NCBI RefSeq assembly: GCF_012163135.1
Contig: NZ_JAAVUP010000001.1
Location: forward strand, 1,237,854-1,301,853
DNA: 64,000 bases
Direction of reading: 5' to 3'
DNA from: Neoroseomonas oryzicola
GTDB lineage: Bacteria; Pseudomonadota; Alphaproteobacteria; Acetobacterales; Acetobacteraceae
The notes beneath the pieces were generated by a model that made no database searches, was not told the origin of the DNA, and saw only the letters and a list, made by a program, of their open reading frames with translations. The position numbers were made by a program, and so were the translations under genes. Below, in pieces: positions 20,216-29,788 of this stretch. Numbering within the stretch: the first letter of the stretch is position 1; each line of letters starts with the position of its first letter.

Positions 20216-20764
20216 ATGCCGATGGATCTCGCGGGCTTCGTCGCGCGCGAGCCGCATGTGATGCAGGCGCTCGCCGCCGTCGCGTCGCACGGCCCGCGCG
20301 GCGCCTGGATCGGCGCCGGCCTGCTGCGAAACGCCGTCTGGGACCGGCTTTCCGGCCGCGATCCTGACGCGATCCCCCCCGCCGATATCGACGTGGTCTT
20401 CTACGACGCCACGGACCCGACCGCCGCGCGCGACGCGGCCTCGGAGCAGGCCCTGCGCGCCGCCGCACCCGGCCTTCCCTGGTCGGTCGCGAACCAGGCG
20501 CGGATGCATGGGGGCAACGGCCATGCCCCCTACGCGAGCGTCGCGGATGCCATCGCCTATTGGCCCGAGACCGCCACCGCCGTCGCGGCGCGGCTCGGGC
20601 CGACGGGCATCGAGATCCTCGCACCCTGGGGCGAGGCGGACCTCTTCGCCATGATCGCGCGCCCAACGCCGGCCCATCGCGCCGACCCGGCGGCGATGCT
20701 CGCCCGCATCGCCGCCAAGGGCTGGGCCGCGCGCTGGCCGGCGCTGCGGATCAGGCTCGACTAG
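20216..20764 (+). CDS. Nucleotidyltransferase family protein (DUF925/NTP_transf_6)
   Basis: 182 residues. GAWIGAGLLRNAVWDRLSG followed by PADIDVVFYDATD carries the nucleotidyltransferase Asp pair (DID). WSVANQARMHGGNGHAPY and YWPETATAVAARLGPTG are conserved blocks of the NTP_transf_6 family (PF06042), whose substrates are unknown. Starts 2 nt after the amidase stop (ATG 20216, alternative 20222). Its TAG stop and that of the convergent DUF1127 gene share the palindrome CTAG at 20761-20764. Confidence 0.85.
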   Translation: MPMDLAGFVAREPHVMQALAAVASHGPRGAWIGAGLLRNAVWDRLSGRDPDAIPPADIDVVFYDATDPTAARDAASEQALRAAAPGLPWSVANQARMHGGNGHAPYASVADAIAYWPETATAVAARLGPTGIEILAPWGEADLFAMIARPTPAHRADPAAMLARIAAKGWAARWPALRIRLD

Positions 20765-21021
20765 CGGTTTGCCGGATCACGCCACCACGGCAGGATCGGA
20801 TCCGGACTGGCGTGCCCGAAACGCGCGGCGCGGTCGATGTCGCTGCGCGTGATGCCGATGTCTTTCAGCATGCGGTCTTCCATCTCCGTCATCAGGGCGC
20901 GCGCGCGATGGCGCTCGACGATCGCCGCCAGCGCCAGCCAGACTCGCGTCGCGATGCCGGGCGCGGTCTCGCGCCGGCCGCTCGCGGCACGGATCGACAG
21001 GGCAGAGGGCTCGACGGACAT
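20761..21021 (-). CDS. DUF1127 small protein
   Basis: 86-residue protein whose C-terminal half has the DUF1127 (YjiS-like) signature: WLALAAIVERHRARALMTEME followed by DRMLKDIGITRSDIDRAARFG. The start is set at 21021 because a GGAGAG ribosome binding site lies just upstream; an ATG at 21033 is also in frame. Such proteins are small, arginine-rich, and in some alphaproteobacteria bind RNA or affect phosphate and carbon metabolism. It is divergent from the LysR gene, which may regulate it. Confidence 0.85.
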   Translation of the reverse strand: MSVEPSALSIRAASGRRETAPGIATRVWLALAAIVERHRARALMTEMEDRMLKDIGITRSDIDRAARFGHASPDPILPWWRDPANR

Positions 21022-21137
21022 GGGTCTCTCCATCGGCGCGGGGGTTGCGGTCCACGCCGTGGGAAAAGCCTTGCGCGCAAGGCATGGCTCGCGGAAGCGC
21101 CTAGCAATCACGCCGGACGTGAGGAATACTCACACCT

Positions 21138-22043
21138 ATGCGCCCCACCCGCCTGCCGAGCATGGAGCAGCTCCGCGCCCTCGACGCGGCGCTGCGCGCG
21201 GGGTCCTTCGGACGCGGCGGCGCCGCGCTCGGCCTGACGCATGGCGCGATCAGCCGACACATCGCGGCGCTGGAGGCGATGCTCGGCGCCGAGCTCTTCG
21301 CCCGCGGCCCGCGTGGCGCCGAGCCCACCGCCCTCGCGCTCCGCTACCACGCCGAGGTCGCCCCGCTGCTCGCCGCCATCGAGGAGGCGACGCGCCGCGC
21401 CGCGAGCCCACGCCGCCGCCGCGCGCAGGACGCCGCCGGGGAAGTCCGTGTCGGCCTCGTCCCCTCCTTCGCCGCGCGCTGGCTGCTGCCGCGCCTGCCC
21501 GCCTTCACCCGCGCACATCCCGCGATCCGCGTCGACCTTGTCGCGACGACCGAATTGCAGGATCCGGGGCGCAGCGGCCTCGATTTCCTGATCCGCTACG
21601 GCGTGCCGCCCTGGCCGGGGCTCGAGGCCGAGCGGCTGCTGCCGGAGACGCTGCGCCCCGTCTGCGCGCCCGGCTTTCCCTTGCGCGGCACGCCGTCGGT
21701 GCGCGCCATCGCGACGCGCCTGCCGCTGCTCTTCGACACCAATGCCGACACCTGGGAGGCTTGGCTCGCCGCGGCCGGCTGGACCGGACCGCGGCCGGCC
21801 AACGGCACGGTGTTCAGCGACTACACACTGACGCTCGAAGCGGCGGCCGCGGGCATCGGCCTCGCGCTCGCGCGCGGCGACCTCGCGGATCGCGAATTGC
21901 TGTCCGGGCGGCTCGTCTACGCGCATCCGCTCGTCGCACCGGGGCCGCGCGCCTTCCATCTCGCGAAGCCGGCGGGGCCGTTGCGCCGCCCGGCGCAGGC
22001 CTTCTGGGACTGGCTGCGCGCGCAGGCCGCGACCTCGGCTTGA
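21138..22043 (+). CDS. LysR family transcriptional regulator (GcvA-like)
   Basis: 301 residues. An N-terminal winged helix-turn-helix (about 6-64) is seen in LRALDAALRAGSFGRGGAALGLTHGAISRHIAALEAMLGAELF, here described in pieces: LRAGSF, LTHGAISRHIAALE and LGAELF. A substrate-binding domain follows from GEVRVGLVPSFAARWLLPRL, and the GcvA-like ends are YTLTLEAAAAGIGLALARGD. Divergent from DUF1127 with a 116-nt shared gap, the usual LysR arrangement. Effector unknown. Confidence 0.9.
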   Translation: MRPTRLPSMEQLRALDAALRAGSFGRGGAALGLTHGAISRHIAALEAMLGAELFARGPRGAEPTALALRYHAEVAPLLAAIEEATRRAASPRRRRAQDAAGEVRVGLVPSFAARWLLPRLPAFTRAHPAIRVDLVATTELQDPGRSGLDFLIRYGVPPWPGLEAERLLPETLRPVCAPGFPLRGTPSVRAIATRLPLLFDTNADTWEAWLAAAGWTGPRPANGTVFSDYTLTLEAAAAGIGLALARGDLADRELLSGRLVYAHPLVAPGPRAFHLAKPAGPLRRPAQAFWDWLRAQAATSA

Positions 22044-22081
22044 CGCGCGCCCCTGGGCGGGCGCACACCGCGCCCGGCGTC

Positions 22082-22474
22082 AGACGGCCGGGCGGCCGCT
22101 GGCGCGGGAGAGATCCCGCGCTGGAGGAAAGTCCGGGCTCCACGGGACTACGGTGCCGGTCAACGGCCGGCGGGGGCGACCCCAGGGAAAGTGCCACAGA
22201 GAACAGACCGCCCGGACGGCTTCGGCCCGCCGGGCAAGGGTGAAACGGTGGGGTAAGAGCCCACCGCGCTTCCGGCAACGGCGGCGGCACGGCAAACCCC
22301 ACCGGGAGCAAGGCCGAATAGGGGCGGACGGCGAGGCGCCGAAAGGCGCTGACGCAGGGGCGGTCCCGCCCTTCCGCCCGGGTTGGCCGCGCGAAGCCCG
22401 CAGCGATGCGGGCTCCAGAGGAATGGCCGTCCGTGCCCGCAAGGGCACGACAGAACCCGGCTTACAGGCCGTCT
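22082..22474 (+). ncRNA. rnpB: RNase P RNA (bacterial type A)
   Basis: Catalytic RNA for tRNA 5' maturation. Ends pair as P1: AGACGGCC (22082-22089) with GGCCGTCT (22467-22474). Conserved cores are present in order: GAGGAAAGTCCGGGCTCC (22123-22140), ACAGAGAACAG (22196-22206), GGTAAGAGCCCACCG (22252-22266), and ACAGAACCCGGCTTACAGGCC near the 3' end. Open frames crossing this region are incidental. It lies just downstream of the LysR gene. Confidence 0.97.
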
Positions 22475-22794
22475 GGCGCCGCCTTGCGCACACCATTCCG
22501 CGATTTCATTCGCCACGCTTCAGCAGGGCATGCAGTCTCGCGCCGCAAGCATTTCGATTCATGTTGTTTTTCGAATCGCATATCTTTCCGGAAGCAACGT
22601 TTCTCGCTTGCTGTCCCGGATTTTCCCATGTTATCCCATGTCATCCCGTGAGGGTCCCACAGCGCTCGGGGGGGCGAGCGGGGCACGGAGCGGGATGGTC
22701 GGGCGAGCCGGCGGGGTCGGGGGGCCTCGCCGGCCGCTGAACCGGGGCGGAACAGCTTAATTCGGCGGCATCGCGCAGCCGGCAGCGGGGGGCG
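22475..22794. other. Leader region of the dcw cluster
   Basis: 320 nt between rnpB and mraZ with a marked drop in GC (about 22540-22640). It contains an inverted repeat CGATTC (22555-22560) / GAATCG (22573-22578), then the periodic TCCC(A/G) array described separately. It probably carries the main promoter of the division cluster; I could not assign clear -35/-10 boxes. No gene is supported here. Confidence 0.6.
22614..22659 (-). promoter_or_regulatory. Putative MraZ operator: five TCCC(A/G) repeats at about 10-bp spacing
   Basis: TCCCG 22614-22618, TCCCA 22624-22628, TCCCA 22634-22638, TCCCG 22644-22648 and TCCCA 22655-22659. On the minus strand these read (T/C)GGGA repeats with 5-nt spacers, the arrangement reported for MraZ sites (TGGGN direct repeats with 5-nt spacers). 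They sit 136-181 nt upstream of mraZ. Functional assignment is inference from pattern and location. Confidence 0.65.
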
Positions 22795-23265
22795 ATGACC
22801 CAGTTCCTGGGCACGCACAAGGGCAAGCTGGACAAGAAGGGCCGCATCTCGGTCCCGGCCCAGTTCCGCGCGGTCCTCGAGGCCCTCGGCACCGCCGACA
22901 TCGTCCTCTTCCCCTCCTTCCGTCATCCCTGCATCGAGGCCTGGCCCGCGCCCGCCTTCGCCGCCCTGTCGGCCGGCCACACGCGCCTCGATGTCTTCTC
23001 CGACGCATCCGACAACCTCGCCGCCGCGCTCTTCGCGACCGCCCATCCCGCGCGCCCGGATGGCGAGGGCCGCCTGGTCCTGCCCGAGGATCTCGTCGCC
23101 GAGGCCGGCCTGTCCGAAGCCGTCTCCTTCATCGGCGCGAACCAATGCTTCCAGATCTGGGACACCGAGCGCGCGCTCGCCCATATCCGCGACGCCCGCG
23201 CCCGTGCCCGCGACTTCCGCCTCACGCTTCCATCCCCCGCGCGCGGCGACGGAGAGGCGCGATGA
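22795..23265 (+). CDS. mraZ: Transcriptional regulator MraZ
   Basis: 156 residues with two SpoVT/AbrB-like swapped-hairpin motifs. [22 protein letters not shown] at the N-terminus is described by its [13 protein letters not shown] core, and the second is [18 protein letters not shown]. Family members repress or modulate the dcw operon through repeats upstream of their own gene, which are present here. The C-terminus is somewhat longer and Ala/Arg-rich than in E. coli. The stop overlaps the rsmH ATG. Confidence 0.95.
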   Translation: MTQFLGTHKGKLDKKGRISVPAQFRAVLEALGTADIVLFPSFRHPCIEAWPAPAFAALSAGHTRLDVFSDASDNLAAALFATAHPARPDGEGRLVLPEDLVAEAGLSEAVSFIGANQCFQIWDTERALAHIRDARARARDFRLTLPSPARGDGEAR

Positions 23266-24200
23266 GCGGCCATCTCCCCGTGATGTTGCGCGAGGTCCTC
23301 GCAACTCTCGCCCCGCGCGACGCGGCGACCTATCTCGACGCGACTTTCGGCGGCGGCGGCTATTCCACGGCTATCCTCGAATCCGCGCCGCGCTGCACCT
23401 TGTTCGCGATGGACCGCGACCCAGACGCGATCGCGCGCGGCGCCGACCTCGTCGCGCGCTACGCCCCCCGGCTTCACCTGATCGAGGGCCGCTTCGGCGA
23501 CATGCTCGAACACCTCGACGCGCGCGGCGTCACCGCGCTCGACGGCGTGGTCATGGATCTCGGCGTGTCCTCCTTCCAGCTCGACCAGGCCGAGCGCGGC
23601 TTCTCCTTCCGCGCCGACGGCCCACTCGACATGCGGATGGAGAAGTCCGGCCCCTCCGCCGCCGACCTCGTGAACACGCTTCCCGAGGCCGAGCTCGCGG
23701 ACATCCTCTTCCGCCTCGGCGAGGAACGCTTCGCCCGCCGCATCGCGCGCGCCATCGTCGAGCGCCGCAAGACCCAGCCCTTCGAGACCACCGGCGACCT
23801 CGCCGCCCTGGTGCGCTCCAAGGTGCCGCGCGATCCCTCCGGCATCGACGGCGCGACGCGCTCCTTCCAGGCGCTGCGCCTCGCGGTGAACGACGAGCTC
23901 GGCGAGGTCGAGCGCGGGCTCGAGGCCGCGGCGCGGCTGCTCGCCCCGGGTGGGCGGCTCGTGGTCGTCGCCTTCCATTCGCTCGAGGACCGCATCGCCA
24001 AGCGCTTCATGGCGGATGCCGCCGGGCGCTCCGGCGGCGCCTCGCGCCACGATCCCGGCGCGCTGACGCAGCGCGCGGCACCCCGCTTCCGCCTCGTCAC
24101 GCCGCGCGCGCTGCGCCCGGCCGATGACGAGACGTCCGACAACCCCCGGGCCCGTTCCGCGCGTCTGCGCGCGATCGAACGGCTGGAGGAGGCCGCATGA
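23262..24200 (+). CDS. rsmH: 16S rRNA (cytosine(1402)-N(4))-methyltransferase RsmH
   Basis: 312-residue SAM-dependent methyltransferase, formerly MraW. Starts with [16 protein letters not shown]; motif I is [16 protein letters not shown]; further conserved blocks are [26 protein letters not shown] and [16 protein letters not shown]. Length is normal. ATG 23262 overlaps the mraZ stop and its own stop overlaps ftsL, so it is coupled in the dcw operon. Confidence 0.97.
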   Translation: MSGHLPVMLREVLATLAPRDAATYLDATFGGGGYSTAILESAPRCTLFAMDRDPDAIARGADLVARYAPRLHLIEGRFGDMLEHLDARGVTALDGVVMDLGVSSFQLDQAERGFSFRADGPLDMRMEKSGPSAADLVNTLPEAELADILFRLGEERFARRIARAIVERRKTQPFETTGDLAALVRSKVPRDPSGIDGATRSFQALRLAVNDELGEVERGLEAAARLLAPGGRLVVVAFHSLEDRIAKRFMADAAGRSGGASRHDPGALTQRAAPRFRLVTPRALRPADDETSDNPRARSARLRAIERLEEAA

Positions 24201-25036
24201 TCCGACCCCTGACCCTGCTGAGCATGGTCGCCGCCGCCGGCGCAGGCCTCTACCTCTACCAGGTGAAGCACTCGGTCGCGCAGCTCGACCGGGAACTGCG
24301 CAACATCAACCGCCAGACCGAGCAGGCGCGCGAGCGCACCCAGGTGCTGCGCGCCGAATGGGCGCTGCTGAACGAGCCCGAGCGCCTGCGCCAGGTCGCG
24401 CAGCGCCACCTGCCGCTCGAGCCGATGGCCCCGACGCAGTTCGTGCGCATGTCCGAACTGGAACGGCGCCTGCCGGGCCCGCGCGCCTTCGCCGCGCCCG
24501 CCTCGCTTTTCGCGCCGACCGAACCGCCCGGCGACGGCCGCGCCGCGCCGCTCGCCATCGCCGCCGCCGAACCGCGCAACCGTGCGCCGGTTGCCGCAGC
24601 CGCCGCAGCCGCCGCCCCGGTCGCGCCCGCCGCCGCCGAACCCGCGGCTCCCGAGCCTGCTGCCACCGCGGTCGTGGTCGCCGCGATGGCGCCCACCGCC
24701 GCCGCGGCCCCGCCCGGCCTGACGGCGCCCGCAGCCGCGGCCGTCGCCGTCGCCGCCGTGCAGGCCACCCGCCCGGCAGCGCCGCGCACGCCCGAACACC
24801 AGCCCCCGCGGCTCGCCAGCGCCGCGGCTCCCCGGCCAGCGCCGGTGCCGGCCGCGCCGCGCCCGCCCGTGCAGCGCGCCCTGCATGTCGAGCAACCGGC
24901 CCAGGCCACGCCGGTGCAGCGCGTCGCCGCGCCGCCGATCACCTCCGTCCTCGCCACCGGCGGACCAGCCCTCGCGCCGCCCGTGCCGATCTCCCGCGCC
25001 TCCGCCGCCACGCTGTCCGGCGGCACCGGGCGGTAG
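24197..25036 (+). CDS. ftsL: Cell division protein FtsL with a long Ala/Pro-rich tail
   Basis: Bitopic division protein that partners FtsB and FtsQ. A short cytoplasmic N-terminus, one TM helix (about 5-22), a coiled coil rich in Q/R/E (about 24-58), and the conserved [19 protein letters not shown] segment make a typical FtsL of about 90 residues. The remaining 190 or so residues are a low-complexity Ala/Pro/Val tail with no recognisable fold, so the protein (279 aa) is over twice the usual size. Its codon bias matches the neighbours and the frame stays open to TAG, 12 nt before ftsI. Confidence 0.88.
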   Translation: MIRPLTLLSMVAAAGAGLYLYQVKHSVAQLDRELRNINRQTEQARERTQVLRAEWALLNEPERLRQVAQRHLPLEPMAPTQFVRMSELERRLPGPRAFAAPASLFAPTEPPGDGRAAPLAIAAAEPRNRAPVAAAAAAAAPVAPAAAEPAAPEPAATAVVVAAMAPTAAAAPPGLTAPAAAAVAVAAVQATRPAAPRTPEHQPPRLASAAAPRPAPVPAAPRPPVQRALHVEQPAQATPVQRVAAPPITSVLATGGPALAPPVPISRASAATLSGGTGR

Positions 25037-25048
25037 CCGCCGCGGACC

Positions 25049-26965
25049 ATGACCCACATCCCCCCCCACGCTCCGGTCGCCGCGCCGGCCCCGCATTCGG
25101 CACCCGCCGATGCGCCGATGCTGCGGCGCCCGGTGATGCCGGCCGATCCGCCGCGCGCCGTCGTCCGCGTCACCCAGCCGGACCTGATGCGCCGGGCGAT
25201 CCTCGACAAGACGCGCGGCCGCCTGGTGCTCGCGGCCATCGGCTTCGCCGGGCTGTTCGGCGCCGTGGCGCTGAAGCTCGCCATGGCGACGGTGATCCAC
25301 CCGGCCGAGCCGCGCCGCGCCGCCGCCCTGTCCCGCCCGCCCGCGCCGCCGGCCGAGGCGCCGGTCGCGCGCGCCACCGTCACCGACCGCAACGGCGAGA
25401 TCCTCGCCGTCTCGCTGCCGCTGACCGCGCTCTATGCGAACCCCCGCCAGATCGAGAACGCCCCCGAGGCCGCCGACCGGCTCCGCCGCGTGCTGCCCGA
25501 ACTCGACCGCGAGCGGCTGATCCAGCGCCTGTCGGGCGAGCGGCAGTTCGCCTACATCGCCCGCGCCCTGACCCCGCGCCAGGTCGCACAGGTCAACACC
25601 CTCGGCATCCCGGGCCTGTATTTCGAGGAAGCCGAGCGCCGCTTCTTCCCGCAGGGCCGCACCGCGGCGCACATCATCGGCGGCGTCGACGTCGACGGGA
25701 ACGGCATCGCCGGCGTCGAGCGGTCCTTCGACCAGCGCCTGCGCGGCCAACCCAACGAACGCCTGCGGCTCTCGCTCGACATCCGCGTGCAGCTCGCGCT
25801 GCGGGAAGCGGTGCAGCGCGCGATCGACGAGTTCAACGGCATCGGCGGCGCCGGCGTCGTGATGGACGTCAACACGGGCGAAGTGCTGTCGATGGTCAGC
25901 CTGCCCGACTACGACGCCAACGACGTGGGCGCCGCCACCAACGACCAGCGCTTCAACCGCGTCACCGTCGGCGTCTACGAACCGGGGTCAACCTTCAAGC
26001 TGCTCACCGCCTCGATGGCGCTGGAGAACGGGCTGCAGCCCTGGCAGGGCTACGACGCCTCGCGCCCCATCTCCGTCGGCCGCTTCACCATCAACGACTA
26101 TCGCGGCAAGGGGCGCTGGCTCGCCCTGCCCGAGATCCTCGCCTATTCCTCGAACCTCGCCTCGGCGCACATGGCGGCCGCGGTCGGCGTCAACCGCCAC
26201 CGCGAATTCATGCAGCGGATGGGCATGACCTCGCGCCTGCGGATCGAGATCCCGGAGACCGCGCTGCCGCTGGTGCCCGGCCAGCGTACCTGGCGCGAGC
26301 TGAACACCATGACCATCGGCTTCGGCCACGGCATCTCGGTCACGCCGCTGCATGTCGCCATGGCGGGCGCGACCATCGCCAATGGCGGCATCCTGCGTCA
26401 GCCGACCATCCTCGCCGTGCCGCCCGGCACCCAGCGCGAGGGCACGCGCGTCATCAGCGAGCGCACCTCCGAGATCATGCGCCGCATGATGCGCCTGGTG
26501 GTGACCGACGGCTCGGGCCGCGGCGCCGACGTCCCCGGCTACTTCGTCGGCGGCAAGACCGGCACGGCGCAGAAGACCGGTCCGCGCGGCGGCTACCTCG
26601 AGAACAAGCGCATCGCCGCCTTCATCGGCGCCTTCCCGATGTATGCCCCGCGCTACGCCGTCTACGTCATGGTCGACGAACCCAAGCCGAACGCGCGCAG
26701 CCATGGCTTCGCGACCGCCGGCTGGGTTGCGGCCCCCGCGGCCGGCATGGTGATCTCCCGCATCGCCCCGATCCTCGGCATGCTGCCGGAGCCGGTCACG
26801 CCAGAGATCACGCGCGCCATTACCATGCCGATGAACGGGCGCGGCATTCCCGGCTATGCGCCGCCGGCCGCGACGCCCGCGACCCGGCCGACCGCGCCGT
26901 CGCGTCCTTCCGCCCAGCCCGCCGCCGCCGCGCCGCAGCGGGAGGCGAGCCTTGCACCTCGGTGA
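25049..26965 (+). CDS. ftsI: Division-specific transpeptidase FtsI (PBP3)
   Basis: 638-residue class B penicillin-binding protein that crosslinks septal peptidoglycan with FtsW. A proline-rich cytoplasmic N-terminus precedes one TM helix (about 60-80). PBP dimer region: ATVTDRNGEILAVSLP and GRTAAHIIGGVDVDGNGIAGVE. Transpeptidase motifs: GSTFKLL (SxxK, Ser near 314), YSSNLA (SxN near 368) and GGKTGTAQ (KTG near 503). The C-terminal extension is Pro/Ala-rich. Ends overlapping the murE start. Confidence 0.97.
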   Translation: MTHIPPHAPVAAPAPHSAPADAPMLRRPVMPADPPRAVVRVTQPDLMRRAILDKTRGRLVLAAIGFAGLFGAVALKLAMATVIHPAEPRRAAALSRPPAPPAEAPVARATVTDRNGEILAVSLPLTALYANPRQIENAPEAADRLRRVLPELDRERLIQRLSGERQFAYIARALTPRQVAQVNTLGIPGLYFEEAERRFFPQGRTAAHIIGGVDVDGNGIAGVERSFDQRLRGQPNERLRLSLDIRVQLALREAVQRAIDEFNGIGGAGVVMDVNTGEVLSMVSLPDYDANDVGAATNDQRFNRVTVGVYEPGSTFKLLTASMALENGLQPWQGYDASRPISVGRFTINDYRGKGRWLALPEILAYSSNLASAHMAAAVGVNRHREFMQRMGMTSRLRIEIPETALPLVPGQRTWRELNTMTIGFGHGISVTPLHVAMAGATIANGGILRQPTILAVPPGTQREGTRVISERTSEIMRRMMRLVVTDGSGRGADVPGYFVGGKTGTAQKTGPRGGYLENKRIAAFIGAFPMYAPRYAVYVMVDEPKPNARSHGFATAGWVAAPAAGMVISRIAPILGMLPEPVTPEITRAITMPMNGRGIPGYAPPAATPATRPTAPSRPSAQPAAAAPQREASLAPR

Positions 26966-28412
26966 GCTCATGCGCCGCAGCGGCCTGCCCGCGCTCGCCG
27001 AGGACAGCCCGGTCGCCGGGCTGACCGCCGACAGCCGGGCCGTCGCACCCGGCATGATCTTCGCCGCCCTGCCCGGCCTGCGTGCCGATGGCCGTGCCTT
27101 CATCGCCGATGCCGTCGAACGCGGGGCCGCCGCAGTGATCGCCCCGGACGGCACCGACTGGCCGCCGGGCGTGCCGGTGCGGCCGCTGATCACCTCGGCC
27201 GACCCGCGCCGGACGCTCGCGCTGATGGCCGCCGCCTTCCATGGCGCGCAGCCACGCACGGTCGTCGCCGTGACCGGTACCAACGGCAAGACCAGCACGG
27301 TCGACTTCCTGCGCCAGATCTGGACCCTGGCCGGCGAGCGCGCCGCCTCCCTCGGCACCCTCGGCCTGATCGCCGAGGGCTTCCCGCGCGGGCCCTCCCT
27401 GACCACGCCGGACCCGGTCGCGCTGCATGCGACGCTCGCCGCCCTCGCCCGCGCGGGCTTCGGCGCAGCGGCGATGGAAGCCTCCTCCCATGGTCTCGAC
27501 CAGCGGCGCCTCGACGGCGTGGTGCTGGCCGCGGCCGGCTTCACCAACCTCACGCGCGATCACCTCGACTACCACGGCTCGATGGAGGCCTATCGCGCGG
27601 CCAAGCTGCGGCTTTTCGACACGCTGCTGCCCGCCGGGGCGATCGGCGCCGCCTGCACCGAGATGGACGGCACGACGCTCGACGCCCTGCGCGCCACCGC
27701 ACGCGCCCGCCACGTCAACCTGCTGACCGTGGGCGAGGCAGGAGAGGATGTGCGCCTCCTCGCCGCCCGTCCGCTGCCGGACGGCCAGGCGCTCGAGGTC
27801 GAGGCGTTCGGCACGCGCCACGACCTGCACCTGCCCCTGCCCGGCCGCTTCCAGGCCGACAACGCGTTGCTCGCCGCGGCCCTTGCGGTCGGTGCGGGCC
27901 TGCCGGCCGACCAGGTCTTCGGCACGCTGCCGCGCCTCGCCGGCGTGCATGGGCGGATGGAGCGCGCTGCCGTCCTGCCGAACGGCGCCGCGGTCTATGT
28001 CGACTACGCGCACACGCCCGATGCGCTGGCGCGGCTGCTCGCGGCCCTGCGCCCCCACACCGCCGGCCGCCTGCATGTCCTGTTCGGCGCCGGCGGCGAC
28101 CGCGATCCCGGCAAGCGCCCGCTGATGGGCCGCGCCGCCGCCGAGGGCGCCGACAAGGCCTGGGTCACCGACGACAATCCCCGCAGCGAGGATCCCGCCA
28201 CCATCCGCGCCGCCGTGATGACGGGCGCTCCCGGCGCCATCGACGCCGGCGCGCGGGAGGACGCCATCGCCGCCGCGCTCGCCGACCTCGGCCCCGGGGA
28301 CGTGCTCGCCGTCGCCGGCAAGGGTCACGAGACCGGCCAGGAGATCGCGGGCATCAAGCACCCCTTCGACGACATCGAGGTCGTCCGCCGCCTCGCCGGG
28401 GCGTTGTCGTGA
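26952..28412 (+). CDS. murE: UDP-MurNAc-L-Ala-D-Glu:meso-DAP ligase
   Basis: 486 residues. Adds meso-diaminopimelate to the stem peptide. Seen: VAGLTADSRAVAPGMIF, the ATP loop VTGTNGKTSTVDFLRQ, MEASSHGLDQRRLDGV, and the meso-DAP selectivity motif DNPR in TDDNPRSEDP. TTG 26952 is chosen since LHLGELMRRSG aligns with the usual MurE N-terminus; ATG 26970 is an alternative that shortens it. Overlaps ftsI by 14 nt and murF by 4 nt. Confidence 0.96.
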   Translation: MHLGELMRRSGLPALAEDSPVAGLTADSRAVAPGMIFAALPGLRADGRAFIADAVERGAAAVIAPDGTDWPPGVPVRPLITSADPRRTLALMAAAFHGAQPRTVVAVTGTNGKTSTVDFLRQIWTLAGERAASLGTLGLIAEGFPRGPSLTTPDPVALHATLAALARAGFGAAAMEASSHGLDQRRLDGVVLAAAGFTNLTRDHLDYHGSMEAYRAAKLRLFDTLLPAGAIGAACTEMDGTTLDALRATARARHVNLLTVGEAGEDVRLLAARPLPDGQALEVEAFGTRHDLHLPLPGRFQADNALLAAALAVGAGLPADQVFGTLPRLAGVHGRMERAAVLPNGAAVYVDYAHTPDALARLLAALRPHTAGRLHVLFGAGGDRDPGKRPLMGRAAAEGADKAWVTDDNPRSEDPATIRAAVMTGAPGAIDAGAREDAIAAALADLGPGDVLAVAGKGHETGQEIAGIKHPFDDIEVVRRLAGALS

Positions 28413-29788
28413 CCGCGCTCTGGACCAGCGACGAGCTCCGCGCCGCGACCGGCGGAACGCTCGCGGCCGAGGTCTCCGTGACCGGCATCTCGATCGACAC
28501 GCGCAGCCTCGCGCCGGGCGACCTCTTCGTTGCGCTGCGTGATGCGCGCGACGGGCACGACTTCGTCGCCGACGCGCTGGCCAAGGGCGCGGCCGCCGCG
28601 CTGGTCGACAGCGACCCGCCCGGCGTCGCCCCGGACGCCCCCCTGCTGCGCGTGACCGAGACGCTGGCCGGCCTCACCGCCCTCGGCGCCGCCGGCCGCG
28701 CGCGATCCGCGGCGCGCGTCGTCGGGGTCACCGGCTCGGTCGGCAAGACCACGACGAAGGAGATGCTGCGCGTCGCGCTTTCCGCCTTCGGGCCGACGCA
28801 TGCCTCCGCGGCCTCCTTCAACAATCACTGGGGCGTGCCGATCACCCTCGCCCGCATGCCGCGGGACGCCGCCTTCGCGGTGATCGAGATGGGCATGAAC
28901 CAGCGCGGCGAGATCGCGCCCCTCACCCGCCTCGCCCGGCCGCATGTCGGCGTCATCACCACTACCGGCACCGCGCATATCGGCAACCTCGGCAGCGAGG
29001 AGGCGATCGCCGAGGAGAAGGGCGACATCCTCCTCGGCATCGAAGCGGGCGGCACGCTGGTCATCCCGGCCGACAGCCGTTTCGCCGCACGCCTCGCCGC
29101 GCGCGGCGAGGAAGCCGGCCTCGCCGTCCTGGCGCATGGCGAGGCGCCCGGCGCCGATGCCCGCCTGCTCGCCTACGAGGGCACCGAAGATGGCGGGCGC
29201 GCCGAGATCCTTCTGCGCGGCGAACGGATCGGCGTCATGCTGGCCGCCCCGGGCCGCCACGTCGCGCTCAATGCCTGCGCGGTGCTCGCCGCCGTCGCGG
29301 CCCTTGGCCTGTCGCCGCGGACCGCCGCCGCCGCCCTGCCCGCCTTCGGCGCGCCCGCCGGCCGTGGCCGTCGCACCCGCATCACAGTCTCGGGCGGCGA
29401 GGCGTTGCTGATCGACGATTCGTACAACGCCTCCCCGCCCTCGATCCGCGCCGGGCTTGCCGTGCTCGCCGCCCAGGCGGCGACGCGCCGGATCGCCGCC
29501 CTTGGCGACATGCGCGAATTGGGCGATGAGGCGCCCGCCATCCACGCGAGTCTGGCGCCTGACGCGGCGCAGTCCTGCGACCTCGTCTTCTGCTGCGGGG
29601 AGATGATGGGCCACCTCTACCGCGCTTTGCCCGAGGGGCGGCGCGGTGCGCACCTGCCGGATTCCGCGAGCCTCGCGCCGGTGCTGAAGCAGGCGCTGCG
29701 TCCGGGCGACGCGGTGCTGGTGAAGGGCTCGCTCGGATCGCGCATGGCGGTCGTTGTGGAGGCGCTGACCGAAGGCATGCGGCCGTGA
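28409..29788 (+). CDS. murF: UDP-MurNAc-tripeptide:D-Ala-D-Ala ligase
   Basis: 459 residues. Attaches D-Ala-D-Ala to complete the pentapeptide precursor. Seen: [23 protein letters not shown] loop [49 protein letters not shown] and [18 protein letters not shown] start at 28409 in a GTGA overlap with murE; it ends in a GTGA overlap with mraY. Confidence 0.96.
   Translation: MTALWTSDELRAATGGTLAAEVSVTGISIDTRSLAPGDLFVALRDARDGHDFVADALAKGAAAALVDSDPPGVAPDAPLLRVTETLAGLTALGAAGRARSAARVVGVTGSVGKTTTKEMLRVALSAFGPTHASAASFNNHWGVPITLARMPRDAAFAVIEMGMNQRGEIAPLTRLARPHVGVITTTGTAHIGNLGSEEAIAEEKGDILLGIEAGGTLVIPADSRFAARLAARGEEAGLAVLAHGEAPGADARLLAYEGTEDGGRAEILLRGERIGVMLAAPGRHVALNACAVLAAVAALGLSPRTAAAALPAFGAPAGRGRRTRITVSGGEALLIDDSYNASPPSIRAGLAVLAAQAATRRIAALGDMRELGDEAPAIHASLAPDAAQSCDLVFCCGEMMGHLYRALPEGRRGAHLPDSASLAPVLKQALRPGDAVLVKGSLGSRMAVVVEALTEGMRP

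Noticed and set aside
22080..22516. Open frames on both strands over 22.1-22.5 kb
   Set aside because: The sequence is RNase P RNA with paired ends and all conserved cores.
24600..25030. Possible frameshift at the end of ftsL
   Set aside because: The low-complexity tail keeps the local codon pattern and reaches a stop 12 nt before ftsI, so a shifted frame is not needed; kept as a finding instead.
23474..25750. Minus-strand open frame of over 700 codons antisense to rsmH, ftsL and ftsI
   Set aside because: Antisense to three firmly identified genes; the Gly/Arg repeats come from the Ala/Pro codons of the ftsL tail.
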